Shown here piece by piece: positions 14,470 to 23,241 of a DNA stretch of 64,000 nucleotides. Position 1 is the first letter of the stretch; every line of letters begins with the position of its first letter. This DNA comes from Sutterella massiliensis. Lineage in GTDB: Bacteria; Pseudomonadota; Gammaproteobacteria; Burkholderiales; Burkholderiaceae_F. The DNA lies in contig NZ_JACJJC010000004.1 in NCBI RefSeq assembly GCF_016899755.1, positions 1-64,000 of the forward strand, in the 5' to 3' direction. The notes under the pieces were generated by a model. That model saw only the letters and a program-made list of their open reading frames with translations. It did not search any database and was not told the DNA's origin. Both the position numbers and the translations under genes were made by a program.

Positions 14470-15858
14470 ATGGAGTCAATGAACGAATTCTGGGCGGCAT
14501 GCCAGGCGAAGCTGAAGGAACTCGTCCGTTCTACGCCGAGCATCTACCAGCTTTGGTTCGGCGTGCTCGAGCCCGTCTCTTGGGATCCCGCGCTCGGCAA
14601 GCTCACGCTGAAGGCGCCTGCGGCAAAGGTGCCTTACATTCGTGCGGTCTATCTTGAGAACATCCGTACGGTCGCAACCTTTGTGAACGGCGGCCGCTCC
14701 GTGACGCTCACGCTCATCGCTGCGCCGGGACAAGAGGGCGAAAACGAGAAGCCCGTCGTCGATCACGCCGCGCCCGGCGAACGCCACGCGCAGGAAATGG
14801 CCCGCCGCGAAGATGCGGGCCTCATCCCGCGCTTTACCTTTGAAGAGTACGTGAGCGGCAGCGCCAATCAGCTTGCGGTTGCGGCCGCTCAGCACGTGGC
14901 GGCAACGCCCGGGAGCTCCTACAACCCGCTCTACATCTACGGGGGCGTCGGGCTCGGCAAGACCCACCTCATGCACGCCGTCGGCCATCGATATCTCGAT
15001 TTGCATCCGAACGGCCGCATCCGTGCGGTGACGGCGCAGAACTTCATCAACGAGTACACGTCGGCAGTGCGCGAGTCCGCTTCGAAGGGGCCTTCGGTTC
15101 TCGAAGCTTTTGACGAGCGCTACCGCAATCTCGATCTGCTTCTGATCGACGACGTGCAGTCGCTCTCGGGTGCAAAGGGTTCGCAGGCGCAGTTCTTCCG
15201 CGCATTCGAAGCACTTGTGCCGCACAACAAGCAGATCGTGATCACGTCGGACACGTACTCGAAGGGCTTGAAGGACATCGAGCCGCGCCTCGTGTCGCGC
15301 CTCTCGCAGGGCTTGTCCGTTGCGATTGAGCCGCCCGAGTACGAAATGCGCGTTGCGATTCTGCAGAACAAGGCCAAGGACATCGGCATCGATCTGCCCG
15401 ACGAAGTCGCTTCCTTCATCGGCAAGCGCATCAAGTCGAACGTGCGTGAACTCGAAGGGGCGCTCCAGCAGGTTGTCGCCTATCAGCAGTTCCAAGCCGG
15501 CGCCGCACGCGACATCACGATCGATCTCGTCAAGAAGGTGCTGCGCGACCAGCTGATGGTTGCCAACACGCAGATCACGATCGAAAACATTCAGAAGGTG
15601 GTGGCCGACTACTACAAGATCAAGGTGGCGGACATGCACTCGAAGAAGCGCCCCGCAAGCATCGCCAAGCCTCGTCAGATTGCGATGTACCTTGTGAAGC
15701 AGCTCACCAATCACAGCCTCACGGAAATCGGCGAGGGCTTCGGGGGGCGCGACCATGCGACGGTGCTGCACGCCGTGCGCAAGATCGACAAGGAGCGTCA
15801 GGCCGACGCCGAGCTCAACCACGAAATTCACGTGCTCGAGCAGATGATCCGCGCCTGA
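14470..15858 (+). CDS. dnaA: Chromosomal replication initiator protein DnaA
   Basis: A 462-residue replication initiator. Domain I (about 1-90) opens MESMNEFWAACQAKLKELV. A short linker follows, then the AAA+ domain III with Walker A GGVGLGKTHL near residue 158 and Walker B LLLIDDVQSL near 224, and the DNA-binding domain IV with the DnaA signature GGRDHATVLHA near 425. The ATG at 14470 matches the usual DnaA N-terminus, although the open frame extends further upstream. Unusually, it is not followed by dnaN and gyrB: the next gene is the convergent bcp. No TTATNCACA-type DnaA-box cluster was seen in the 209 bases upstream, so this may not be oriC. Confidence 0.97.
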   Translation: MESMNEFWAACQAKLKELVRSTPSIYQLWFGVLEPVSWDPALGKLTLKAPAAKVPYIRAVYLENIRTVATFVNGGRSVTLTLIAAPGQEGENEKPVVDHAAPGERHAQEMARREDAGLIPRFTFEEYVSGSANQLAVAAAQHVAATPGSSYNPLYIYGGVGLGKTHLMHAVGHRYLDLHPNGRIRAVTAQNFINEYTSAVRESASKGPSVLEAFDERYRNLDLLLIDDVQSLSGAKGSQAQFFRAFEALVPHNKQIVITSDTYSKGLKDIEPRLVSRLSQGLSVAIEPPEYEMRVAILQNKAKDIGIDLPDEVASFIGKRIKSNVRELEGALQQVVAYQQFQAGAARDITIDLVKKVLRDQLMVANTQITIENIQKVVADYYKIKVADMHSKKRPASIAKPRQIAMYLVKQLTNHSLTEIGEGFGGRDHATVLHAVRKIDKERQADAELNHEIHVLEQMIRA

Positions 15859-15892
15859 GCTGCACGGGCGCCGCTCACGTCGACACCAAGAA

Positions 15893-15930
15893 AAAGCCGG
15901 TCGAGTCCTTTGGCGGACGACCGGCTTTCG
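15893..15930. terminator. Bidirectional terminator between dnaA and bcp
   Basis: The stem aaagccggtcg (15893-15903) pairs with cgaccggcttt (15918-15928), with A-rich and T-rich flanks on the two sides, between convergent genes. Confidence 0.8.
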
Positions 15931-15960
15931 TTTGCCGAGACGCTGCAAAAAGCGCTTCGA

Positions 15961-16434
15961 TCAGGCGGCGCCTTCGAGCAGCGCGAGAAGCTCGGCTACG
16001 TGCGTTTTTGCCTTGACGCCGCGCATTACGTAGAGGAGCTTGCCTTCGGGCGAGATGACGAAGGTCGAGCGCTCGATCCCGAAGCAGCGGCGGCCGTACA
16101 TCATCTTTTCCTTGAGAACGCCGTAGAGGTTGCAAACCGTTTCGGCCTTGTCCGAAAGGAGCGTGAAGTTGAGCCCCTGGCGTTCGCGAAAGCCGCAATG
16201 GCTCTTGACGCTGTCGCGCGAGACGCCGAGCACCGTGAAGCCGAGCGCTTCAAAGCGTGCGAGGTTGTCGCGAAAGGCAATGGCTTGCGTGGTGCAGCCC
16301 GCGGTGTTGTCCTTCGGGTAGAAGTAAAGGATGACGCCCTTGCCGCGCAGCGCGGAGAGCGTCGTCGTGCCGCCCGCGTCGTTCTCAAGCGTGAAATCGG
16401 GCGCTTCGGCGCCGACGAGAAGTTCTTCCGTCAT
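15961..16434 (-). CDS. bcp: Bcp-type thiol peroxidase (peroxiredoxin Q)
   Basis: A 157-residue peroxiredoxin of the Bcp/PrxQ group, which reduces peroxides with thioredoxin as donor in the cytoplasm. The catalytic block is YPKDNTAGCTTQAIAF (about residues 40-55) with the peroxidatic Cys in TAGCT, followed by VLGVSRDSVKSHCGFRERQG and the IERSTFVISPEGKLLY strand. The resolving Cys that E. coli Bcp has five residues after the peroxidatic one is Ile here, so resolution may use one of three other Cys residues or be of the 1-Cys type. The start ATG at 16434 was preferred because the family begins just before ApDFTL. It is convergent with dnaA. Confidence 0.93.
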   Translation of the reverse strand: MTEELLVGAEAPDFTLENDAGGTTTLSALRGKGVILYFYPKDNTAGCTTQAIAFRDNLARFEALGFTVLGVSRDSVKSHCGFRERQGLNFTLLSDKAETVCNLYGVLKEKMMYGRRCFGIERSTFVISPEGKLLYVMRGVKAKTHVAELLALLEGAA

Positions 16435-16538
16435 GAGTAGTTGCCTTTGAGAAGTGGTTGGACTGAAAGGTCGGGCGGGTTGTATGCAAACGCATCGTTC
16501 GCCTTCGGCCCGCCTCTTCGTGTCCATAGCTTATCGGC

Positions 16539-17363
16539 TTATTGCGGCGCGTTTTCCGAACGGCCCACGAGTCCGAGCGTCGAAAGCAGGAAGCCGTCCA
16601 ACTGCGAGGGCGAGAGCGTCGTTTCGCCCGCCACCGGGGGCTGCGTTTCTTCGAGCGAACGTTCGATGAAGCGAAGGATGTTCGGGAAGAGACGCTTGCT
16701 GGCGTTCTGCTCTTGCGTAGCCGCCGTCGACTTCATGCGCGCGAGCGACTCGATCTCGATGCGAAGCGACTCGTTTTCGGTGCCGCCCACCGTCTTTTCG
16801 ACGAGTTCGGCAAAGAGCACGGGCGGCAGTTCTTCGCTCGTTTCCGTCCATTTCATCGCGAGGATCGCCTGCACGACGTAGAGCAGGATCTTGAACGAAA
16901 CCTCGTCGCGCCCCTGCACGCCGCGCGAGAGGTGAGAGAGCGCGATCGAGCGGTAGCTCCAGTAGAGCTTCGCGCGCGGCACGGCGTAGGCCAGGAGCGT
17001 GCGCATGTTGCCGAGGAAGGTCGGATTGTCCCGATAGACGATCGGCGAATAAAGGCGCTGCGCAAGGCTCGGATTGCCTTTGGCGAGAAGCCGCAGCGTC
17101 TTTCTGAGGTCCCAGCCCTCGAAGTCCCACATGCCTTCGGGCGGCAGCGAGATGACTTCCGGAAAAGGCTCGAGCATCAGGTAGCGCCGCCAGTCGGTGG
17201 GTACATAGATGAAGCGCACGTCGTAGTCGGAGTTGGGCGAAGCGAAGCCCCAGCTGCGGCTGCCGGCTTCGGCGGCGTAAAGAATGCGGATGCCGTGTTT
17301 GCGCTCGATCGCATCGAGACGCGAATTGATTTCGGCGCGGATCGCGGGATCGATGAGGTCCAT
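16539..17363 (-). CDS. RlaP/YcgL-type nucleotidyltransferase
   Basis: A 274-residue protein of the DNA polymerase beta-like nucleotidyltransferase fold (PF10127, COG3541). The nucleotidyltransferase signature GSRSWGFASPNSDYDVRFIY is at residues 34-53, giving the GS helix and the two metal-binding Asp residues (D47, D49). The helical C-terminal two-thirds contains GWDLRKTLRLLAKGNPSLAQ and MRTLLAYAVPRAKLYWSY (partial), typical of the family. Homologues are linked to RNA repair in some bacteria, but many have no known target. The ATG at 17363 was chosen because upstream residues of the open frame look non-coding. It stands alone between bcp and a long intergenic region. Confidence 0.85.
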   Translation of the reverse strand: MDLIDPAIRAEINSRLDAIERKHGIRILYAAEAGSRSWGFASPNSDYDVRFIYVPTDWRRYLMLEPFPEVISLPPEGMWDFEGWDLRKTLRLLAKGNPSLAQRLYSPIVYRDNPTFLGNMRTLLAYAVPRAKLYWSYRSIALSHLSRGVQGRDEVSFKILLYVVQAILAMKWTETSEELPPVLFAELVEKTVGGTENESLRIEIESLARMKSTAATQEQNASKRLFPNILRFIERSLEETQPPVAGETTLSPSQLDGFLLSTLGLVGRSENAPQ

Positions 17364-17532
17364 GACTTTTTCGGTTGAGAAGTGGTTGAGAAAAGTTTTG
17401 GAAAAAAGTCGGGAAAGTGTGTTGGCATTATCGGATGCGAGCACCGTTTTGCGCGAATTTGATGCGTTTTTTGCGCGATAGGGTGATGCGCGGCACCGAC
17501 ACTTGCGCAAGATTGCTTACAAATTGTTTCAT

Positions 17533-17566
17533 TTGTCATGAGAATACAATTGCAAATAATTCTCAT
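17533..17566 (+). promoter_or_regulatory. Promoter with overlapping Fur-box-like palindrome
   Basis: The -35 box TTGTCA (17533-17538) and the -10 box AATAAT (17555-17560) are spaced 16 bases apart, each 5/6 to consensus. The inverted repeat ATGAGAAT (17538-17545) / ATTCTCAT (17559-17566) covers the promoter core, and the intervening acaattgcaaataattc strongly resembles Fur boxes of iron-uptake genes. Repression by Fur-iron is inferred. No iron-uptake gene follows; the downstream region ends in a terminator ~170 bases later. Confidence 0.6.
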
Positions 17567-17770
17567 TTGGAGTAAATTTCACTCAACGGAACAGCGACGA
17601 CGTCCAATGAGAGAAGCAGGGGTCGCTTCTCGGACGATCGACCGGTCGGCAGATGGGAACTGCCATGGGAAAGACCGGCTGCTGGAGCGGATTCTCCTGC
17701 CGCCGCCAGCAGTGTTGTCTCCGAGGGTCTCCTTGGGGCGGCTGGCTTTTGAGCCTCCGCCCCAATTTTT
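17567..17770 (+). ncRNA. Candidate Fur-regulated small RNA
   Basis: A ~200-base unit runs from the predicted start site near 17567 to a strong intrinsic terminator (stem ttggggcgg at 17733-17741 with ccgccccaa at 17757-17765, then TTTTT). It contains several hairpins: gagaagc/gcttctc near 17610, ggca/tgcc near 17655 and ctgctgg/ccagcag near 17685-17707. The only open frame starting inside (ATG 17607) runs through the terminator stem to 17783 and resembles no known protein, so the RNA itself is the likely product. By position it is analogous to iron-stress RNAs of the RyhB/PrrF type. No sequence similarity to them was recognised; identity and targets are unknown. Confidence 0.45.
17733..17770 (+). 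terminator. Terminator of the Fur-controlled transcript
   Basis: A nine-base GC-rich stem, ttggggcgg / ccgccccaa, followed by five Ts. Confidence 0.75.
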
Positions 17771-18151
17771 AGGTTCACGTTGAAGAGCCGAACCGATCGG
17801 CGGCGCAGCAGATGAAGCACCCGAAAAGCGGGGTCCGACGCTTCGAGAAGCACTGTGTGCGGCGGGGAAATCGCGCATAGTGCCGCTGCTGCGCCGTCGA
17901 TCCTTTTGTCGAGACCCCTTCACCCGATCCGCCCGCCGTAGAATGCCTTCCGCTTCTTGGTCGAGCTTCCTGTCGGTGTCTCTTGATTCGCGGAACGCGT
18001 TGTGTCTTGCGGCAGGTCCTTCGAGAGAATCCGCGTCTTTCGCAAAACGGCCGAGTGCCCTATGATGCTCGCTGCGGCCGACGTAAAGGTTCCTAAAGCC
18101 TCGTCGGCCGATATACAACCGATTTTGACCGTTCGAAAAGGAATTCTCGAC
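17771..18151. other. Intergenic region upstream of asparaginase gene
   Basis: About 380 bases with no recognised gene on either strand. An aaaagga ribosome-binding site precedes the asparaginase ATG. No clear promoter was identified. Confidence 0.4.
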
Positions 18152-19204
18152 ATGAAGAAGACACTGCTTGCCGCCGCGTTTGCGCTCTCTCTCGGCTTCT
18201 CGGCCGCCGCCAATGCGCTGCCGACCGTGAAGATCATCGCCACGGGCGGCACGATCGCGGGCGCTGCCGCAAGCGCCACGGATACGACCGGGTACGATGC
18301 TGCCGCCGTCGGCATTCAGACCCTCATCAACGCCGTGCCGCAGATGAAGGACTTTGCCGAAGTTTCGGGCGAGCAGATTGCGAAGATTTCTTCGAACAAC
18401 ATGGATACGCCGACGCTCCTGAAGCTCGCCAAGCGCGTCAACGAGCTCGTGGCCGATCCGAAGGTCGACGGCGTCGTGATCACGCACGGCACCGACACGA
18501 TTGAAGAAACCGCGTACTTCCTGAACCTTACGGTCAAGAGCGACAAGCCCGTCGTGCTTGTGGGCGCGATGCGTCCCTCGACCGCCATCTCTGCCGACGG
18601 TCCGATGAATCTCCTTGAAGCCGTCCAGACGGCCGCTTCTCCCAAGATGAAGGGTCAGGGCGTCACGATCGTCATGAACGATCAGATCTCTGCCGCGCGT
18701 GAAACGACGAAGGGCAACACGACGAATGTGGCGACCTTCTCAGCGCCCGAAATGGGCTACTTGGGGTACGTCGTCAACAACGAACCGGTTCTCTACCGCG
18801 CAACGACCCGCCGCCATACCTTCCAGAGCGAATTCGATATTGCGAAGCTCGATACGCTGCCGCGCGTCGACATCGTCTACTCGCACATCGACCAGGACGA
18901 AAAGGTTGTCGAAGCGGTTCTCAAGCTCGGTGCCAAGGGCATCGTCTCGGCGGGTACGGGCAACGGCAGCGTGAGCGACCGCGCCGAAGCCGTGCTTGAA
19001 AAGGCCAACAAGTCCGGCACGCCCGTCGTTCTCTCCGCGCACGTGCCTGCGGGCGGCGTCGTGAAGTCGCACGCGCAGTACGTCAATGCGGGCTTTGTCT
19101 TTGCGGGCAACCTCAATCCGCAGAAGGCGCGCCTCCTGCTGCAGCTCGCGCTCACGAAGACGAACGATCCGAAGGAAATCCAGCGCATCTTCAGCGAATA
19201 CTGA
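18152..19204 (+). CDS. ansB: Type II (periplasmic) L-asparaginase
   Basis: A 350-residue asparaginase that hydrolyses L-asparagine to aspartate and ammonia. A Sec signal peptide (MKKTLLAAAFALSLGFSAAANA) directs it to the periplasm. The first catalytic Thr region KIIATGGTIAGAA is at residues 27-39, and the second triad motif VITHGTDTIEETAYFL is near residues 109-124, followed by GAMRPSTAISADGP. The length matches type II enzymes. The start follows an aaagga site 7 bases upstream. A strong terminator lies downstream. The enzyme would feed aspartate, a fumarate precursor, into anaerobic respiration; that link is inference. In E. coli an asparaginase-like gene (iaaA) neighbours gsi, and here ansB converges with gsiD. 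Confidence 0.95.
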   Translation: MKKTLLAAAFALSLGFSAAANALPTVKIIATGGTIAGAAASATDTTGYDAAAVGIQTLINAVPQMKDFAEVSGEQIAKISSNNMDTPTLLKLAKRVNELVADPKVDGVVITHGTDTIEETAYFLNLTVKSDKPVVLVGAMRPSTAISADGPMNLLEAVQTAASPKMKGQGVTIVMNDQISAARETTKGNTTNVATFSAPEMGYLGYVVNNEPVLYRATTRRHTFQSEFDIAKLDTLPRVDIVYSHIDQDEKVVEAVLKLGAKGIVSAGTGNGSVSDRAEAVLEKANKSGTPVVLSAHVPAGGVVKSHAQYVNAGFVFAGNLNPQKARLLLQLALTKTNDPKEIQRIFSEY

Positions 19205-19347
19205 TCGATGCGTGCCGGTGCGTTCGTTTCCGGGCGTCTGTCGTTTGAACGGCGTTTGAACCGTAGGCGCGAGGCTCGCGAGTGCCCGTCTCTGCGCGGA
19301 GTCGGCGGCGCCGATTGGGCGGCGTTCGGTTGAGGCTTCGGGCGAAA

Positions 19348-19390
19348 AAAAGGGGGATCCCGGTGTGAAACCGAGGATCCCCAAATTTTC
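19348..19390 (+). terminator. Terminator between ansB and gsiD
   Basis: The stem ggggatcc (19353-19360) pairs with ggatcccc (19375-19382). An A-run lies on the left side and aaatttt on the right, so it may serve both convergent genes. The rest of the 315-base gap holds nothing recognised. Confidence 0.7.
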
Positions 19391-19519
19391 GGGCTTTGTC
19401 GGGCCGCCCCACGTACTCCGCTTCATGGCCGTTGGGCGGGCAATGGGCCCGAAAGGATGCGCAGCGCGGTCGGCCCTGGTGGTGAAACGCACGGGCCGGC
19501 CGAGCTTCATAAAAGAGAG

Positions 19520-20419
19520 TCAGTTGTTCGTGTCCACCTTCGGGTCGAGGGCGTCGCGCAGGCCGTCGCCCAAGAGATTGAAGGCGAGCACCGTGAGGAA
19601 GATCGCGATCACGGGAAAGAGCGCCGCGTGCGGGGCCGTCATGAGGTCGGCGCGCGCTTCGTTCAGCATCGCGCCCCATTCGGGCATCGGCGGCTGCGCG
19701 CCGAGACCGAGGAAGGAGAGCGATGCTGCGGTGATGATCGAGGTGCCGATGCGCATCGTGAGGTAGACCATGATCACCGAGATCGTGCCCGGGAGAATGT
19801 GGCGGATCAAGAGCATCCCGTCGCTGATGCCGAGGCTCTTGGCGGCTTCGACATAGGTCTGCGTCTTGAGCGAGAGGACGTTCGCGCGCACAAGACGCGC
19901 GAAGGCCGGGATCGAGAAGATTGCGACGGCGGCGACGACATTGAGCATGCCGCCCCCGAGGATCGCGACGATGCCGATCGCGAGCAGGATCCCCGGGAAC
20001 GCGAAGAGCACGTCGGAGATGCGCATGATGATGCGGTCGGCCCAGCCTTCGTAGAACCCGGCGATGAGACCGAGCGCGGTACCGATCACGGCGCCGCCGA
20101 AAACGGAGGTGAAGCCGCAGATGAGCGAAATGCGCGTGCCTGCGACGATGCGGCTGAAGATGTCGCGCCCGAGGGCGTCGACGCCGAACCAGTGTGCGGC
20201 AGAGGGCCCTTCGTTCAGGCGGTCGTAGTCGAAGTAGTTTTCGGGATCAAAGGGCGTGAGCCAGGGCCCGAAAATCGCAACGAAAATCAGAAAGAGCACG
20301 AAAATGCCGGCGGCCATCGCCACGGGTTCGCGCTTGAATTTGCGCCAGAATTCCGAAAGCGGCGTTCTCAGTTTGTCGCCCGACTGTGCGAGGCGCGGAT
20401 CGTTAGCGGCGGAAGTCAT
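19520..20419 (-). CDS. gsiD: Glutathione/peptide ABC transporter permease GsiD
   Basis: A 299-residue inner-membrane permease of the DppC/OppC group, with an N-terminal OppC_N helix (about residues 33-53) and the BPD_transp_1 core. The EAA-type coupling loop reads [20 protein letters not shown] near residue 195. It is the last gene of gsiA-gsiB-gsiC-gsiD, 18 bases after gsiC, and forms the second half of the channel. Gene order and close similarity of GsiB and GsiC to the E. coli proteins support a glutathione importer, although related dipeptide substrates cannot be excluded. Confidence 0.92.
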   Translation of the reverse strand: MTSAANDPRLAQSGDKLRTPLSEFWRKFKREPVAMAAGIFVLFLIFVAIFGPWLTPFDPENYFDYDRLNEGPSAAHWFGVDALGRDIFSRIVAGTRISLICGFTSVFGGAVIGTALGLIAGFYEGWADRIIMRISDVLFAFPGILLAIGIVAILGGGMLNVVAAVAIFSIPAFARLVRANVLSLKTQTYVEAAKSLGISDGMLLIRHILPGTISVIMVYLTMRIGTSIITAASLSFLGLGAQPPMPEWGAMLNEARADLMTAPHAALFPVIAIFLTVLAFNLLGDGLRDALDPKVDTNN

Positions 20420-20437
20420 GAGTCGTCTCCTATTCTT

Positions 20438-21358
20438 TTACTTGTAGCGGATGGACGGATTGATCCAGCCGTAGAGCACGTCGACGATCAGATTGATCAC
20501 GATGAATTCGACGGAAAAGAGCAGCACGCTCGCCTGGATGACCGGGTAGTCGCGCATGTCGACGGCGTCGACAAGGAGGCGCCCCATGCCCGGCCAGTTG
20601 AAGACCTTCTCGACGACGATCGAGCCGCCCAAGAGAAAGCCGAACTGCAGCCCCATCATGGTGACGACCGGAATGAGCGCGTTGCGAAGCGCATGCTTCA
20701 TCACGATGAAGGAGCCGCGAACGCCCTTGGCGCGCGCCGTTCGGATGTAGTCGTCCGTGAGCACCTCGACAAAGGACGCGCGCGTGAAGCGGGCCATGAC
20801 GGCCGCAACGGCCGCGCCGAGCGTAATGGAGGGCAGAATGTAGTGCTTCCAGGTCGCCGCGCCCACGGTCGGCAGCCAACCGAGCTCGACCGAGAAGACC
20901 TCCATCAGAAGGATCCCGAGCGCGAATGCCGGAAACGAAATCCCGGAAACGGCAATCGTCATGCAGAGACGGTCGGGCCAGCGGTTGCGGTAGACGGCGG
21001 AAATGACGCCCGCGGCGAGCCCGAAGAGCACCGACCAGCCCATGGCGGCGATCGTGAGATACATCGTCGGGCCGAAGCGCTCGGCAATCTCGTCGATCAC
21101 GGGTCGCTGCGTGCGGATGGACGTGCCGAAGTCGCCCTGAAGCGCATTGGCGACAAAGGAGACGAACTGCTCGGGGATCGAGCGGTCGAGCCCGAGCTGG
21201 TGGCGAACCATTTCAACCGTGGCTTCGTCGGCTTCGGGGCCGGCGGCAAGGCGCGCCGGGTCGCCCGGGAGCATGTGTATGAACAGGAAGACGACGATCG
21301 TCACGATGATCATCGTTGGGATCATCCCGAGGAGTCGCTTCACGAAATAGCGGAGCAT
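20438..21358 (-). CDS. gsiC: Glutathione/peptide ABC transporter permease GsiC
   Basis: A 306-residue permease of the DppB/OppB group with about six transmembrane helices. The N-terminus [19 protein letters not shown] and segments such as [27 protein letters not shown] and [14 protein letters not shown] agree nearly residue for residue with E. coli GsiC as remembered. The coupling loop has [12 protein letters not shown]. It pairs with GsiD in the inner membrane. It is translated just after gsiB, with a strong hairpin in the 99-base gap. Confidence 0.94.
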   Translation of the reverse strand: MLRYFVKRLLGMIPTMIIVTIVVFLFIHMLPGDPARLAAGPEADEATVEMVRHQLGLDRSIPEQFVSFVANALQGDFGTSIRTQRPVIDEIAERFGPTMYLTIAAMGWSVLFGLAAGVISAVYRNRWPDRLCMTIAVSGISFPAFALGILLMEVFSVELGWLPTVGAATWKHYILPSITLGAAVAAVMARFTRASFVEVLTDDYIRTARAKGVRGSFIVMKHALRNALIPVVTMMGLQFGFLLGGSIVVEKVFNWPGMGRLLVDAVDMRDYPVIQASVLLFSVEFIVINLIVDVLYGWINPSIRYK

Positions 21359-21418
21359 GTTGTCGTTCTCTCTTTTATGGTTGTTCTGCCTGGGGTGCCG
21401 CGGCTTTGAGGTGTGCTT

Positions 21419-21449
21419 GCCCGGCCGCGCTGCGGCGGCTCGGCCGGGC
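21419..21449 (-). other. Stem-loop between gsiB and gsiC
   Basis: A perfect 9-bp GC stem, gcccggccg / cggccgggc, with a 13-base loop and no T-run. It is placed just after the binding-protein gene, where such hairpins commonly protect the upstream mRNA and raise binding-protein output over the permease. Confidence 0.55.
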
Positions 21450-21457
21450 GTCTGCCG

Positions 21458-22990
21458 TTACTTCAACTCGGCCTCATAGAAGTCGATGTTGGCGTCGGGC
21501 AGCGTATAAAAGCCCGTGAGCTTCTTCGAGTAGGCGCTCAGATTCATTTCGTCGACGAGGAACGCCCACGGGGCATCCTGCCAGATCGTCTTCTGAACGT
21601 TGTCGTAGATCGCCTGCTTCTTCTTTTCGTCCGTCGTCGAGAGCGCTTCCATGAGCCCGTCGTCGACCGTCTTATTCGAGTAGTAGGCGGTGTTGCCCGC
21701 GTTGGGCGCCCAGCTTTCGGTTGCGAGAAGCGGGCGAACGGCCCAGTCGAGTTCGCCCGTCGAACTCGACCAGCCGATGTAGTAGAGCTCGACCTGCGCG
21801 TCCTTCGGGTCCTTCACGTCTTCGACGAGCGCGACGCGCTGCCCGGCTTCAAGTGCCTGAATATCGCACTTGATGCCGACCTGCGCGAGCTGCTGCTGCA
21901 GGAACTGGATGACCTTATTGGCGGTCGTGTGGTTGTAGGCGCTCCAGAGCTTCGCGCGGAAGCCGTTCGGGTAGCCCGCTTCTTTGAGAAGTTCGCGCGC
22001 CTTCTTCGGGTCGTAGGGCCAGGGGCCGAGCTTCGTCGCAAAGGCGACGCCCGCAGGCGCAACGCCCGTGGCCGGCGTTGCGTAGCCGCTGAAGGCGACC
22101 TTGGCGAGCGCTTCCTTGTTGATTGCGTAGTTGACCGCTTCGCGGACCTTCACGTTGTCAAAGGGCTTCTTCAAAACGTTCATCGAGAGGTAGCGCGTGA
22201 TGATCGAAGGCGTTTTTTCGATCGTGACGCTGCCTTCCTTTTCGAGGAGCTTCACCTGTTCGGGCGGCAGGCTCATGGCAAAATGCGCTTCGCCCGTGCG
22301 CAGCATCGCCGCACGCGTACTGTTTTCAACAACGGGCTTCCAGACGATGCCGTCGAGTTTCGGCAGTCCCGCCACGCGGTAGTTCGGATTCTTGACGACG
22401 TGCAGAATTTCGCTCGGGTTGTAGTCCTTGAGCGTGTAGGGCCCCGTGCCGCACGGGTGGAAGGCGACCTTGCCGCCCCACTTCTCGATTGCGCTCGGGC
22501 AGATCATGACGCCCGAGGGGTGCGCAAGCTGGTTGAGAAAGGCCGAGAACGGACGCTTGAGCGTAAAGCGCACCGTGTACGGGTCGAGCGCTTCGGTCTT
22601 GGCGATGTTCGAGTAGAGCGAATAGCGCTTCAGGCCGTTTTTCGGGTCGGTGACGCGGTCGAAGTTGGCCTTGACGGCCTCGGCCGTAAATTCCGTGCCG
22701 TCATGGAATTTGACGCCCTGCTTCAATTTGATCGTGTAGACGAGGCCGTCGGCGGAAGGCTCGGCGCTTTCGGCAAGGACCGGGATGCGCTTCATGTTGC
22801 GGTCGAACCCGTAGAGGCCTTCGTAGAAGGACTTCGCCACGGCCTGCGAAAGCGTGTCGGAGGCGTCGTACGGGTCGAGCGTCGTGAAGGTCGACTGAAC
22901 GGCCACGATGAGCTCTTCGGCACACGCCTGTGCGCCGATCGCGAGCCCCGCGAGAACCGCGGCAAGCGTCCGAATACGTGCGTATTTCAT
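21458..22990 (-). CDS. gsiB: Glutathione/peptide-binding protein GsiB
   Basis: A 510-residue periplasmic solute-binding protein (SBP family 5) with an N-terminal signal peptide of about 25 residues ending AQACA. Long stretches agree with E. coli Gsi[47 protein letters not shown] and [10 protein letters not shown]. It delivers its ligand to GsiC/GsiD. Two further Cys residues occur in the mature protein (MICPSA, HPCGTG). It is the second gene of the gsi operon, about 250 bases after gsiA. Confidence 0.94.
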   Translation of the reverse strand: MKYARIRTLAAVLAGLAIGAQACAEELIVAVQSTFTTLDPYDASDTLSQAVAKSFYEGLYGFDRNMKRIPVLAESAEPSADGLVYTIKLKQGVKFHDGTEFTAEAVKANFDRVTDPKNGLKRYSLYSNIAKTEALDPYTVRFTLKRPFSAFLNQLAHPSGVMICPSAIEKWGGKVAFHPCGTGPYTLKDYNPSEILHVVKNPNYRVAGLPKLDGIVWKPVVENSTRAAMLRTGEAHFAMSLPPEQVKLLEKEGSVTIEKTPSIITRYLSMNVLKKPFDNVKVREAVNYAINKEALAKVAFSGYATPATGVAPAGVAFATKLGPWPYDPKKARELLKEAGYPNGFRAKLWSAYNHTTANKVIQFLQQQLAQVGIKCDIQALEAGQRVALVEDVKDPKDAQVELYYIGWSSSTGELDWAVRPLLATESWAPNAGNTAYYSNKTVDDGLMEALSTTDEKKKQAIYDNVQKTIWQDAPWAFLVDEMNLSAYSKKLTGFYTLPDANIDFYEAELK

Positions 22991-23241
22991 TGGTTTTTCT
23001 CCTATGTGCGTGTGAATCGACCTGTCGCTCCAAGTATTCGAGTGCCGAGACGAATAAGTTTCGTTCTTGGTTCGGGCGATCGAACCCGCGCTTTCGGTTT
23101 CCGAGGCACGAAGGCGCGGCGTCCGGTTCGGAACTGCGGGCGTACGGGCGATTCGGTTGTCGACTTTTGATGTCGGGGTTTCGGGATGCGGTCCTAACGT
23201 TCTCTACGTTCTTGGTGTTTTTGCCTTGCGCTTTGGGCGCG

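Noticed and set aside
14476..15948. A 490-codon open frame antisense to dnaA
   Set aside because: It is a shadow frame of an unmistakable DnaA.
17567..17770. Cobalamin, FMN or TPP riboswitch
   Set aside because: None of the conserved boxes of these classes is present, and no matching gene follows.
17607..17783. A 58-codon frame inside the Fur-controlled transcript, considered as HemP-like
   Set aside because: It runs through the terminator stem, and the C-terminal block expected of HemP is absent.
19457..23170. Two long plus-strand frames opposite gsiD-gsiB (650 and 585 codons)
   Set aside because: Charged low-complexity translations antisense to clear gsi genes, with no motifs.
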